Below, one piece after another: positions 30,463 to 41,100 of a DNA stretch of 42,974 bases. The notes beneath the pieces are model-generated. The model was not told where the DNA came from. It ran no database searches and saw only the letters and a list, made by a program, of their open reading frames with translations. The stretch covers positions 1 to 42,974 of the forward strand of contig NZ_RQPI01000024.1 in assembly GCF_003854965.1 (NCBI RefSeq), in the 5' to 3' direction. How positions within the stretch are numbered: position 1 is the stretch's first letter; each line of letters begins with the position of its first letter. The stretch is from Paenibacillus rhizophilus. Lineage in GTDB: Bacteria > Bacillota > Bacilli > Paenibacillales > Paenibacillaceae. The translations under genes were made by a program, and so were the position numbers.

Positions 30463-31509
30463 TTAATTTGAATGCAGTTCTGCGACTTCGCCGAGCTCAC
30501 TCCGGCGCCGGGTCGATCCCCGCAGGACAACGCTCGTATCCAGATAGATCGTTTCCTTATGGCGGTCGGGCCTTTCAATCCGGCTCAGCAGCGTCTCGAC
30601 GACGCGGATGCCGAGCTCGTAGGGATAGGTGTGCACGGTGGTCAGCGGCGGGTCGATGATTTTGGCGTTGGGAATGTCGTCAAATCCCGTCACTTCAATC
30701 TGTCCGGGCACTTGAACCTGCATCTCCTTGAGCGCGCGAATCGCGCAGATGCCGATATCGTCATTGGCACACACGAACGCGGTTGGAAGTTGGGCCAGGT
30801 CTTTCAGCTGGGCCGTCATCCACTCGACCGAAAGGTAGGGCTGTGTGTCGTCCGGCGTTATGCTGAAGGCGGGATTTGGTTCATGTCCGGATGCCCGTAT
30901 CGCGCGCTCGAACCCGAGCCATCTTTCGTAAAAGCTGCGGCAGTGGTGCAAATCTCCAATGAAGCCGATATTCGCGTGCCCCTCTTCGATCAGTGTTTTG
31001 GTGAGGGTATAGGTGGCGAATTCATTTTCGACCATCACGATGTCGTATTTGTGGCTGTCAAAGACGGTGTTGGGCAGGGAGTCGATGAATACGGTCGGAA
31101 TGCCGGCCCCAAGGATCGTTTCGATATAAGGCTTATGAAAAATCTCGATGCATACGATGCCGTCGATATTAAACGGATTGATGTTGGCCGGCAGCGCGTT
31201 GTTTCGGATATCTTCGGGCTTCACCAGGGTCAGAATCAGATTAAATCCCTGGGCGCTCAGCGCCGTTTCCATACCTTTTATCGTCTCGGCGTAGAAACTG
31301 ATGACGTTAATATCTCCGCGGGTGAGCAGCGCAATGTTCCCCATGTTCATGGTGGAGAAATTTTTGTATTTCAGCTCCGCCGCCTTTTGGAGAATCTTCT
31401 CCTTGGTCCCGTCGGGAATTTGCGGATGGTTGTTCAGCGCTTTGGAAACGGTATTGCGGGACAATCCCAAAGCATCGGCGATATTTTGAATGGTCACTCT
31501 CTCAGCCAT
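30463..31509 (-). CDS. LacI-family repressor of the fructan locus
   Basis: A 348-aa protein. Residues 4-50 are the LacI HTH and hinge helix (VTIQNIADALGLSRNTVSKALNNHPQIPDGTKEKIL); ~58-340 are the periplasmic-binding-protein-like ligand domain (GIVCIEIFHKPYIETILGAGIPTVFID, LPTAFVCANDDIGICAIRALKEMQVQVP, EVTGFDDIPNAKIIDPPLTTVH). The start was set at ATG 31509 with AAAAGGAG 10 bases upstream; the ATG three codons earlier is too close. It is divergent from the GH32 genes, whose promoter is flanked by two AGCGCT-centred operators, so it is likely their repressor. The inducer (fructose, sucrose or a levan oligosaccharide) is inferred. Confidence 0.93.
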   Translation of the reverse strand: MAERVTIQNIADALGLSRNTVSKALNNHPQIPDGTKEKILQKAAELKYKNFSTMNMGNIALLTRGDINVISFYAETIKGMETALSAQGFNLILTLVKPEDIRNNALPANINPFNIDGIVCIEIFHKPYIETILGAGIPTVFIDSLPNTVFDSHKYDIVMVENEFATYTLTKTLIEEGHANIGFIGDLHHCRSFYERWLGFERAIRASGHEPNPAFSITPDDTQPYLSVEWMTAQLKDLAQLPTAFVCANDDIGICAIRALKEMQVQVPGQIEVTGFDDIPNAKIIDPPLTTVHTYPYELGIRVVETLLSRIERPDRHKETIYLDTSVVLRGSTRRRSELGEVAELHSN

Positions 31510-31897
31510 AGACAGCATGCTCCTTTTTGGCTCACGATTTTTATATTTACTGGGATATGCGATTGACGCATGTACGCCTTTTCATCGAGGTGCAATCTTT
31601 ATATCATTTTAGTGTGCGATAGTAAACAAAAATGTAAAGAAAAATTCGATTGGAAAAATGTAAATAAAAACGCCCAAAACAAAAAAATGAAAAGCACAAA
31701 CAGCAGAACTCTATTTAGTATGGACGGATTTCCTCGTTTTAACATCTTATTATATAACCTTTTTCAGCGGTTGCATAGGTTATCCTGTCCATAAAATCAG
31801 CTTGGAAAGCGTTTTTGTTGAAGATGACGATTATGGCTTGTCTCTACTTCAGATATGCAAAGATTTGGTTGGATCAAGCGAAAAAATATTTTACAAA

Positions 31898-31944
31898 AAA
31901 GCGCTTTAAAAGTGATTGACACTTGGAATTGGAAGCGCTATACT
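31898..31944 (+). promoter_or_regulatory. Sigma-A promoter of the GH32 genes with two LacI-type operators
   Basis: TTGACA (31916-31921), a 17-bp spacer and TATACT (31939-31944) make a near-consensus promoter. AAAGCGCTTT (31898-31907), a perfect palindrome, lies just upstream of the -35. AAGCGCT (31933-31939) overlaps the -10; the two centres are 34 bp apart. The transcription start would be near 31951. Confidence 0.85.
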
Positions 31945-31962
31945 TCAATTGCGTCAAAGTTG

Positions 31963-31988
31963 TTTACATTTGTAATTATCAATGTAAA
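31963..31988. repeat. Inverted repeat in the GH32 5' leader
   Basis: TTTACATT and AATGTAAA with a 10-base spacer, about 12 nt after the predicted transcription start. The same octamer occurs twice more upstream (31631, 31657). Confidence 0.8.
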
Positions 31989-32062
31989 TTAATGAAGGTC
32001 GGATATGCCTATCAAAGCGTGCTTGAGAAGAGACCAGGAAGTCGGGCCTATGGAGGTTGACC

Positions 32063-33511
32063 ATGACTGAAACGTACCATGAGCTTTACCGCCCGCAATT
32101 TCATCTGACACCGCCGGAGGGGCCGATGAGCGATCCGAACGGCATGGTGTTCTATGAAGGGGAGTATCATCAGTTCTATCAGTTTACAGGGAGGTGGGGC
32201 CATGCGGTAAGCCGCGATTTGCTGCACTGGGAGCATCTGCCGCTGGCGCTTGTATCCGATGAGCTGGGCGACATCTGGTCGGGCAGTGCTGTGGTGGACT
32301 GGCAGGACAGCAGCGGTTTCTTCGGCGGAGGCAGCGGTCTGGTTGCCATCTTCACCCACTTCAAGGAAGGCCTTCAGTCCCAGAGCATCGCGTACAGCCC
32401 GGACAAAGGCCGGACCTGGGTGAAGTATTCGGGCAATCCGGTCATTCCCAATCCTGGCCTGAACGATTTTCGCGATCCGAAGGTGCTGTGGCATGAGGAG
32501 ACGGGCCGCTGGGCGATGGCGGTCAGCGTGGACAAAGCCATTCATTTCTACAGCTCGCCCAATCTGCGCGAATGGCAGTTTGAAAGCGTGTTTGAGGGCG
32601 TCGGCTGCCGGGATGCGGTATGGGAGTGTCCCGATTTGTTCCGCCTGCCCGTTCTGGGAGAGCCGAACGAGAGCCGCTGGGTGCTGCATGTCAGCATCGG
32701 GGACAACGAGGTGACGGACGGCTCCACCGCCCAGTATTTCGTCGGACACTTCGACGGCCGCCGCTTTGTCTGCGAGCATGAGGGTGGCGCTCCCCGGTGG
32801 ACCGATTACGGGCAGGACTTCTATGCCGCCGTTTCCTATTCGGATATTCCTCAGGTGGACGGCCGGGCAATCTGGCTCGGCTGGACGTCCAATTGGCAGT
32901 ATCCGTTTCATTCACCGACCGAGCCTTGGAAAGGCGGAATGTCGATTCCAAGGACGCTAGGGCTTGCAAGAAACGGCAGCGAGCTTCGTCTGGTACAGCA
33001 GCCGGTTCAAGAGCTGGAGAAACTGCGTGAAGAACCGGTCCGCTTCGGTCCGCTGGAGATTAAGGATGAAATTCTTCGTCTTCCGTTCTCAGGACTGTCG
33101 TACGAGTTCGAGGCGGAAGTGAGCTGGGACCGCGCGGCCGAATGGGGAATCCGCGTCAGGGTATCCGATGACGGCGGGGAGTATACCGTACTCGGCTTCA
33201 GCCCCGAACGCGAAGAGCTGTTTCTCGACCGCCGCAAGTCGGGCTTCAGCGAGCTGCCGAAGCGTACCGGCGGAACGGCGAATTTTGCCAAGGTATTCCG
33301 GGCGCCGCGGAGCGGCGAATCAGGCAGGCTGACCATGCGGGGCTTTGTCGACGATTCGGTCATCGAGTGGTTCATCGGAGACGGCGAGGACGTGTTCACG
33401 ACGCTTGTTTATCCCCGCCAGAGCAGCGGCGGATTGGAATTGTTCGCCCATGGCGGAAACGCCAGATTCAGCCATTTTACCGTTTATCCTCTGAAATCGG
33501 TTTGGACTTAA
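32063..33511 (+). CDS. GH32 beta-fructosidase (levanase-like), cytosolic, variant active-site loop
   Basis: A 482-aa protein without a signal peptide. Residues ~8-320 are the five-bladed propeller and ~340-480 the C-terminal beta-sandwich. Catalytic residues are Asp24 (nucleophile, in PMSDPNGMVF), Asp138 (FRDPK) and Glu188 (acid/base, VWECPDL). The sequence tracks the SacC-type levanase (NPVIPNPGLNDFRDPKV, DFYAAVSYSDIP, WLGWTSNWQYPF). Two oddities: the usual WMNDPNG is PMSDPNG, and ~10 residues of the loop before WGHA are deleted. The start was set at ATG 32063 with GGAGG 6 bases upstream. It probably trims imported fructo-oligosaccharides, since it cannot reach polymer. First gene after the LacI-controlled promoter. 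Confidence 0.92.
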   Translation: MTETYHELYRPQFHLTPPEGPMSDPNGMVFYEGEYHQFYQFTGRWGHAVSRDLLHWEHLPLALVSDELGDIWSGSAVVDWQDSSGFFGGGSGLVAIFTHFKEGLQSQSIAYSPDKGRTWVKYSGNPVIPNPGLNDFRDPKVLWHEETGRWAMAVSVDKAIHFYSSPNLREWQFESVFEGVGCRDAVWECPDLFRLPVLGEPNESRWVLHVSIGDNEVTDGSTAQYFVGHFDGRRFVCEHEGGAPRWTDYGQDFYAAVSYSDIPQVDGRAIWLGWTSNWQYPFHSPTEPWKGGMSIPRTLGLARNGSELRLVQQPVQELEKLREEPVRFGPLEIKDEILRLPFSGLSYEFEAEVSWDRAAEWGIRVRVSDDGGEYTVLGFSPEREELFLDRRKSGFSELPKRTGGTANFAKVFRAPRSGESGRLTMRGFVDDSVIEWFIGDGEDVFTTLVYPRQSSGGLELFAHGGNARFSHFTVYPLKSVWT

Positions 33512-33557
33512 ACAAAATACAGAAAATAATTATTTTGGAATCGGATGGTGATCTGCT

Positions 33558-35021
33558 GTGAGCAACACAATTCAAAACGAGACAGTACCTATTACCAACG
33601 GCCGGTATCGGCTGCAATATCATTTAATGCCGCCTGTCGGCTGGATGAACGACCCGAACGGACTGATTTATTACAAAGGCGAATATCACGCTTTCTATCA
33701 GCACTACCCATACGGTCCTTGGCAGGGTCCTATGCACTGGGGACATGCGAAGAGTAAAGATCTCGTACATTGGGAGCATCTTCCGATCGCGCTGACCCCC
33801 TCCATGCCCTACGACAGCGGCGAAGATACGGTGTACGGCTGCTGGTCGGGCAGCGGGGTGGATGATGGCGGCGTGCTGACTCTGATTTATACGGGGCATG
33901 TCGAGAGCAACGATCCGGTCGAGGTGCAGTGCATCGCGCGCAGTACGGACGGCATCCATTTTGAAAAAGGGCCGGTTAGCGTCATTGAAGGTCCTCCGGA
34001 CGGAGAGTGCTTCGGTTTCCGCGATCCGAAGGTGTGGAAGCGCGGCGAGGTATGGCATCTGGTCGTCGGTTACGGCAAGGATGGCAAAGGCAAGGCGCTT
34101 CACTATACCTCAAGCGATCTGGATGAATGGACCTATGAGGGGATTGCGGCGGAGAGTGACGGAACGATGGGCGATATGTGGGAATGCCCTGATCTGTTCC
34201 CGCTTGGGGAAGAGGCGGACAGTCATGTGCTCCTGTTCTCTCCGATGAATATTGCGCCCGTCAAGACGCTGTATTTGTCCGGACAGTTCAACTATGACAC
34301 AGGGATATTCAGCAAGCAGCATAAGGACCGGGTGGACTACGGCTTCGATTTCTACGCGCCGCAGACCTTCGAAGATGCGTCGGGCCGGCGGATCATGTTC
34401 GGCTGGATGAATATTTGGGGAGCGGAGATGCCGGAGAAGGAAGACGGCTGGATGGGAGCCTTTACTATGCCGCGTGTGCTTACACTCGCTGAAGACGGCA
34501 GTCTGCTGGCCAACCCTGCCGAAGAACTGAAGGCGCTGCGCAGGAGTCATGTGGACGCGGCCAATGTCCTACTGAAGGACGGAGAACAATTTACGCTGGA
34601 TGGAGCGGAAGGAAGCGCGCTGGAGATTGAAGCCGTTTTTGTGGCCGATTCTTCATCCGATGCCGAATTCGGCCTGCGCGTGCGCTGTTCGGATGACGGC
34701 TTGCAGTATACGGAAATTTCCTATAAAGCATCCGAAGGCGTGCTGCGTATGAACCGGGATCACGCGGGAGCGGGCGAGGGCGGCGTCAACGAGGCATCGC
34801 TTGTTCCGACGGAAGACGGACGGATCAAGCTGCGCCTGTTCCTCGACAGCTCTTCGGTGGAACTGTTCGCCAATGACGGACGCCGGACCATTACAAACCG
34901 GATTTATCCGCTGGAAAGCAGCCTCGGTGTCAAGCTGTTCTCAAGAGGCGGAAATACCCTGCTTGAAACGCTGAATGTATGGCGGATGGAACCGGATCAA
35001 ACGGAAGCAGCAGGAGAATAA
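33558..35021 (+). CDS. sacA: GH32 sucrose / sucrose-6-phosphate hydrolase
   Basis: A 487-aa cytosolic GH32 enzyme with the canonical motifs: Asp32 in GWMNDPNGLIYY, Asp156 in GFRDPKVW, Glu209 in MWECPDLFPL, plus the HYPYGPWQGPMHWGHA loop missing from its neighbours. The overall form resembles SacA-type invertases that hydrolyse sucrose, sucrose-6-phosphate or short fructans. The start is GTG 33558 with GGTGAT 5-6 bases upstream. It lies 46 bp downstream of the first GH32 gene, so co-transcription is likely. The symbol is a best guess; specificity for the phosphorylated sugar is not visible. Confidence 0.9.
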   Translation: MSNTIQNETVPITNGRYRLQYHLMPPVGWMNDPNGLIYYKGEYHAFYQHYPYGPWQGPMHWGHAKSKDLVHWEHLPIALTPSMPYDSGEDTVYGCWSGSGVDDGGVLTLIYTGHVESNDPVEVQCIARSTDGIHFEKGPVSVIEGPPDGECFGFRDPKVWKRGEVWHLVVGYGKDGKGKALHYTSSDLDEWTYEGIAAESDGTMGDMWECPDLFPLGEEADSHVLLFSPMNIAPVKTLYLSGQFNYDTGIFSKQHKDRVDYGFDFYAPQTFEDASGRRIMFGWMNIWGAEMPEKEDGWMGAFTMPRVLTLAEDGSLLANPAEELKALRRSHVDAANVLLKDGEQFTLDGAEGSALEIEAVFVADSSSDAEFGLRVRCSDDGLQYTEISYKASEGVLRMNRDHAGAGEGGVNEASLVPTEDGRIKLRLFLDSSSVELFANDGRRTITNRIYPLESSLGVKLFSRGGNTLLETLNVWRMEPDQTEAAGE

Positions 35022-35095
35022 TTGGACCCCGGGGTATGCCTGCTATGGCTAGGGAAGAAATCGAATACCTTAAGCAAGACAGAATGAACTAGAGG

Positions 35096-35127
35096 AAAAA
35101 GCGGCCTGAAACTTGGGTCGCTTTTCT
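35096..35127 (+). terminator. Terminator or attenuator between sacA and the giant GH32 gene
   Basis: AAAAGCGGCC/GGGTCGCTTTT stem (one G-T pair) with a 9-base loop and a trailing TTTTCTT, placed 75 bp after sacA and ~50 bp before the next start. It may partly uncouple the surface enzyme from the cytosolic ones. Confidence 0.65.
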
Positions 35128-35178
35128 TCAGCAGTAATGGACAGCGCTTACATGATATCAAGAATGGGAGTGAATGCG

Positions 35179-38100
35179 TTGGGAAGAGGCAAGAAGCATC
35201 GGGGGAGAGTCTGGTTAAACGCGTGGGTTGCCGTACTGCTGCTGGGAACGGTTATATTCCCGGGTTCATATTCGGTGGCGTCGGCGGCGTCGGTAGCAGA
35301 CGTTACGTATGGTGAAAGCATTCCTGAGAACGCTTCAATTAATAGTGTGAACAGTAATTTAAGCGGCTGGACGGCGAAGGACAAAGGAAATATTGAGGAG
35401 ACGGCCGATGGGCTGAAGCTGTCCTCGGCGGAGAACGGCTTCGCGCTGTCCGCGGAGCAGGGAGAAAGCTTCAGTTATGAAACGGACGTAACGCTGCTGC
35501 AGGACAGCGGCGTGGTGTCGCTCGTCTTCCGCTCGAACGACAGCGGCTGGGGCTCGTACATGGCGCAGCTTGATCCGGGTGCGGACATCCTGAAGCTGAA
35601 GGATGCGAGCGGCGACCGGGTGCTGAAGACGGAAAGCGTGCCGCTGGAAGCCGGACAGATGTACCACCTCAAGGTGACGGCGGAGGGCGCGTCGCTTAAG
35701 GTATACTGGAACGGCGGAAGCGAGCCGCTGCTTCAGGTGAGCGATTCCGCCTATACCGGCGGATACTTCGGCATGCATGTCTGGAACAGCGCGGCGGTGT
35801 TCCAGAATATTTATATGCAGCCCATCAACACGGAGACGAAGCCGGGAACGTTGAACAGCAACTTGAGCGGCTGGGCGGCGAAGGACCAAGGGAATATCGA
35901 GGAGACGGCGGACGGGCTAAGGCTGTCCTCGGCGGAGAACGGCTTCGCGCTGTCCGCGGAGCAGGGAGAGAGCTTCCGCTATGAAGCGGACGTAACGCTG
36001 CTCCAGGGCGGCGGCGTAGTGTCGCTTGTCTTCCGCTCGGACGACAGCGGTTGGGGCTCGTACATGGTGCAGCTTGATCCGGGCGCAGACATCATCAAGC
36101 TGAAGGACGCGGACGGCGACCGGGTGTTGAAGACGGAAAGCGTGCCGCTGGAAGCCGGACAGACATATCACCTCAAGGTGACGGCGGACGGCGCGTCGCT
36201 AAAGGTGTACTGGAACGGCGGAAGCGACCCGCTGCTTGAAGCGGAGGATGCCGCCCACACCGGGGGGTATTTCGGCATGCATGTCTGGAACAGCGCGGCG
36301 GTATTCCAGAATATTTATGCGGGCCCGCTCGGCGAACCGCAGCCGATAGAGATGTCCGGCGTCAGCAGCAATCTGACGGGCTGGACGCAGCGGGGGATTG
36401 GAACCGCTTCCTCAGGTCCCGAAGGCCTTCAACTGTCGGCATCGGGAGCGGTTACGGTCATGTCGGACACCTACGCCCAGGATTTCACTTATGAAAGCGA
36501 CATCATGCTAAAGTCAGCGGATTCGGCAGGCTCCTTGCTGCTGCGTTCGGATAAAGAAGGGCGCAATGCCCTGCTCGTTCAGGTGGACGGCAAAGCCGGA
36601 AAAATCCGGCTGGCCGATGCGGGCAGCGTACAGTCGGACCGCCTTTGGATCGAGAAGAGCATCGCGGTCCTTCCCGATGTCAGCTACCATGTAAAGGTCA
36701 AAGCGGAAGGAAACCGAATCAAAGTCTACTGGAACGGCAAATACGATCCCATAATCAGCGCCGAAACGGAGCTTTATTCCGTCAATAAGGGACTGGGTCT
36801 TCGCGGGGCGGGAACGGCGGTGTTTCAGAATATTGAAGTGAGCGATCTGCTTACGAATATAGAAGGTCTGTCGAACGCGGACGGGTTATGGATGAAGGAT
36901 CTTCAGGGCCTTAAAGGAACGGCGCAGGGAGCACAGTGGTCCCTGCATCTCTCCGAAACGCAGGCGAAGGATTTCGTTCTGGAGGGCGACGTTACCATCG
37001 CCCAAGATACTCCTTCCGCCGAAGCGGCGCTGCTGTTCCGGGCAAGCGCGAACGGTTCGGAGGGTTACTTGCTTAAATTGAACGCGAAAGACGGCACGGT
37101 TAAGCTGATCAAGTCCGGACCGGATGGACAGCAGGAGCTGGCCTCGACTTCGGATATTCCGCTGGCCGCCGGGAAGAAACACCATGTTGAAATTCATGCG
37201 GCGGGATCGAAAATCTCGGCATATGTGGACGGCTACGCCGGAGCGGCCGCCACCCTGGAGGACGCAAGCTATGCTTCCGGTCTGACCGGCCTTGCCGTAA
37301 AAGGCGGAAGCGCCTATTTTCAAAATGTCTATCTGACACCTTCGGGCGGGTATTACAGCGAAAGCTACCGTCCGGCATATCATTACACGCCTGCGCGCGG
37401 CTCGGCAAGCGATCCGAACGGGCTGGTTTATTTTGAAGGGGAATATCATCTCTTTCATCAGGACCGGGGACAGTGGGCCCATGCGGTCAGCACCGATCTG
37501 GTTCACTGGCAGCGTCTGCCGCTTGCGCTGAAATGGAATGACATGGGCCATATCTGGTCCGGATCGGCGATTGCCGACGAGACGAACGCCTCGGGGCTGT
37601 TCGACGACTCCGGGGGCAAAGGCCTTATTGCCTACTACACTTCTTTTAATCCTGACAAGACCGGAGGCAACCAGAAAATCGGACTGGCTTACAGCAAGGA
37701 TAAAGGGCGCACCTGGCAGTATTACGGGGACGGTGCGATTATCCAAAATCCGGGCTATGTAAGCGCCAATGAACCGGGAGGCTGGGATTTCCGCGACCCG
37801 AAGGTCGTGCGCGATGAAGCGAATGGCCGCTGGGTAATGGTCGTTTCCGGCGGCGATCACATCCGATTCTACACCTCGGAGAATCTGATCGACTGGACGC
37901 TAACCGACACCTTCGGCTACGGCAGTTACATCAGGGGCGGAGTATGGGAATGCCCAGATTTGTTCCCTCTGCCGGTGGACGGCGACGCCTTGAACCAGAA
38001 ATGGGTGCTGATGCTCAGCACGGGCGCCAATCCGAAGACGAACGGTTCGGATGCCGAGTATTTTATCGGCGATTTGACCCCCGAGGGCAAGTTCGTCAAC

Positions 38101-41100
38101 GGCAGCCCGGCAGGAACCGTTCTCAGAACCGATTTCGGCAAGGAGATGTATGCGTCGACTTCCTTCGCCAACGCGCCGAACGGACGCCGGATCATGCTGG
38201 CCTGGATGACCAATTGGGATTATCCGTTCAGCTTCCCGACCTCGCCGTGGAAAGGAGAGCTGACAGTGCCGCGCGAATTGTCGCTGAAGACGACAGCGGA
38301 CGGCATACGTCTGGCGCAGGCTCCGATTGCGGAGCTTGAGACCCTGCGGGGTGCGCCATTCTCGGTTACCGACACGTCCGTCTCTGAGGATACGGACAAT
38401 ATTCTGGCTTCGTCCTTCGGCAATGCTTATGAAATCGAAGCCGAGCTTGAACTGCCTCAGAGCGGAGCCGCTTCGGAATTCGGGTTCTTATTGCGCGAAG
38501 GCGGCGACCAGCGGACTGCTGTCGGTTACCGCGCCGGGGACAGTACGCTGTTCGTTGACCGTTCCGCTTCCGGCCGGACCGATTTCTCATCCAAGTTCTC
38601 CACCCTGCATGAGGCCCATGTGCCGACGGTGAACTCCACGCTGAAGCTGCGTATTCTGGTGGACCAATCCTCAATCGAGGTATTTGCGGCAGATGGAACG
38701 GCGGTATTCTCCGATGTGATCTTCCCGGGTGCGGCGCGCAGCGGCATGAGCTTTTACGCTGAGGGCGGAATAGTGCAGGTGAAGTCCATGAAGGTTTATC
38801 CGCTTAAAAATATTTGGAACGGCGAGTTTCAGCCGGACGAATCAGCCGGCCGGATCATTCTGGACAGCAGCGTGCTGGAGTTGGGCTCAGGGGAATCCAA
38901 GGAGGTCTACGCCAATGTGCTGCCGCATGAGTCCGCGCGGGAGTTAGTATGGACCTCCAGCGACGAATCGGTCGTTAAGGCCGAGCCATCCGGTTCCGGC
39001 AGCGCTGTGCTGAAGGCTGTGGCGCCGGGGACGGCGGCCGTTACTGTACAGACGTCAGACGGAAGCTTGTCCGCCGTCATTCAAGTGACCGTGGGAACGT
39101 TCAATACGACTCTGAAAAACTGGAAGCCGAATTCCAGCTGGGCGGTTACATCTGAGGGCATCCGGGGCACCTTTGACAGCGACTCCAACTATATGTCGGG
39201 GGATCGGGCGGCGGATTTCACCTATGAAGCCGACGTCATGCTCCCGAGCACCGGCGGAGCCGGATCGATTCTGTTCCGGTCGAACGCTGACGGTACGAGC
39301 GCTTACTATTTCAACCTTGATCCCAATTTGAAGGCGGCGCGGCTGTTCTATATGGCCGACGGCCAGTTCCAAGACCGGCAGGTGCTGGCGAAAGTGCCAA
39401 TGGCTCTGACCACGGGAGTGAAGCATCATGCCAAAATCACAGCCGTGGGCACGCGGATCACAATCGATCTGGACGGACGACAAATTATTGATGTGGATGA
39501 CGATACCTACCGTCAGGGCGCGTTCGGCGTGAATGTATTCGGAGGGGATGCCTATTACCAGAACGTCAATGTAACCGGGGCAACGGCGGCTGATGATTCG
39601 GTCTATCGTTTCATAAATGAGGGGACGGGAGCGGCGCTTGCCGCCGACAGCCCAAATTCCCTGGCCATGCTTAGAGCGGTGCCTGAACAGGAATCGGTCA
39701 ATCAATACTGGAGCTATTACCCGATCAAAAATAACGCCTACACGATCCGGACAGGGGGAAGCGGCAAATCGCTCGACTGGGATACGGGGGCGAACAAGGT
39801 TCAATTGTACGCCTATCTCGGCTATGACAATCAGCGCTGGCTGGTGAACGGGAACTCGGACGGGACGCTGACGATCCTGTCCAAGTTCCAGCCGGGCAAG
39901 GCGCTGGAAGCCCGGGAGGATGGAACGGTCGCGCTTGGCGACGCGGATGGTTCCGATCGGCAAAAATGGCGCGCCGTGAAGATGGAGACCGGCGGCGGAG
40001 AGCCTGAGCCGCTGCCATCGGCAGCACCGTCGGCAGCGCCATCAGCAGCACCGTCGGCGGCGCCATCGGCAGCGCCATCAGCCGAGCCGTCAGCGTCGTC
40101 TGCCGAGCCGACACCGGCGCCCGAGCCGACGCCTGCTCCGGTGTCGACGCCCACAGCGTCTCCGCACCCGGAGGACGTGACGGGAACCGTCAATCAGGCT
40201 TCGGCAGCTTTCTTTACCGCTGCCAAGACGGAGCAGGGAAGCGGTTCAGCGCTGGCGATCAAGCTTGACGGCGGCGCGCTGAAACAGCTGGCCGGCGACA
40301 AGGCGGCCGATCTTCAGATCAAGGTCGGCGTGAAGGAAGACGTTGTGATAACCGGCTTATCGGCCGCCGAGTGGAACGGGCTGTTTCAAGGAGGAAGCCG
40401 TCTCACCGTCAGCACGCCGGAGCTTACCCTGCCGTTGACTTCGCTTTCGATTGGCGATGCCATCGCAGGTCTGGGCGGCAATGTGAAGGCGGAGGACATC
40501 GGAGTGCGTCTGTCCATTGAGCGGAGCGCGGCGGCGTCCGATGCGGAGAAGACAGCCGCAGGTCAGGGATATCGTCTGCTGGCCGATCCGCTGGCGGTCA
40601 AGCTGACGCTTAGTTACAAGGACAAGAGTGTGTCCGCGCCTTTAAAAGCGCCGGCGGAACTGCTCATTCCGGTTCCGTCAGAGCAGGCGGGAACGCAGGG
40701 CGGGATTGCCGCGGTTTCGGTTCAGGATGGAGGAAAGCTGTTTGCGGTACCGGCTGCGCTTAAGACGGTGGATAACACACGGTATGCCGTCATCCACGAG
40801 GCTGCCGGTTACCGGACGTATGCGCTGCTGAGCGGCAGGACGTCCTTCTCCGACACCCCGGGCCACTGGGTTCAGGACATCGCCTCAGACCTGGCGGACC
40901 GCCTGATGCTCGCGGGCGACGGCAGCGGCCAGTTTGCGCCGGATCGCAAGGTTACGCGTTCGGAATTGGCGACGCTCTCCGTCCGAAGCCTCGGGCTCAT
41001 GGGCGGAGAGATTTCATCCCCCGCCTTCAGTGATGTGCCTGCCTCTTCCTGGGCCTACGGACCGGCGGAGCTTGCGCATCAGTATGGTCTTGTCACCGGC

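Larger units (their letters stand above)
31510..32062. other. AT-rich control region between lacI-family and GH32 genes
   Basis: A 553-bp region without a credible gene; a 74-codon frame at 31570-31794 has no ribosome binding site. It holds four copies of the octamer AATGTAAA: direct at 31631-31638 and 31657-31664, and an inverted pair at 31963-31970/31981-31988. It also has a weak CcpA cre-like GGAAAGCGTTTTTG at 31804-31817, the GH32 promoter with its operators, and a ~110-nt 5' leader. Confidence 0.7.

Noticed and set aside
30472..31566. A 364-codon open frame antisense to the LacI-family gene
   Set aside because: Covers the same DNA as a textbook LacI protein with proper start and operator context; no ribosome binding site of its own.
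31570..31794. A 74-codon open frame in the fructan control region
   Set aside because: No ribosome binding site and composition typical of translated AT-rich intergenic DNA.
36886..37860. A 324-codon open frame antisense within the giant GH32 gene
   Set aside because: Antisense shadow of CBM66/GH32 coding sequence; no start signals or family resemblance.
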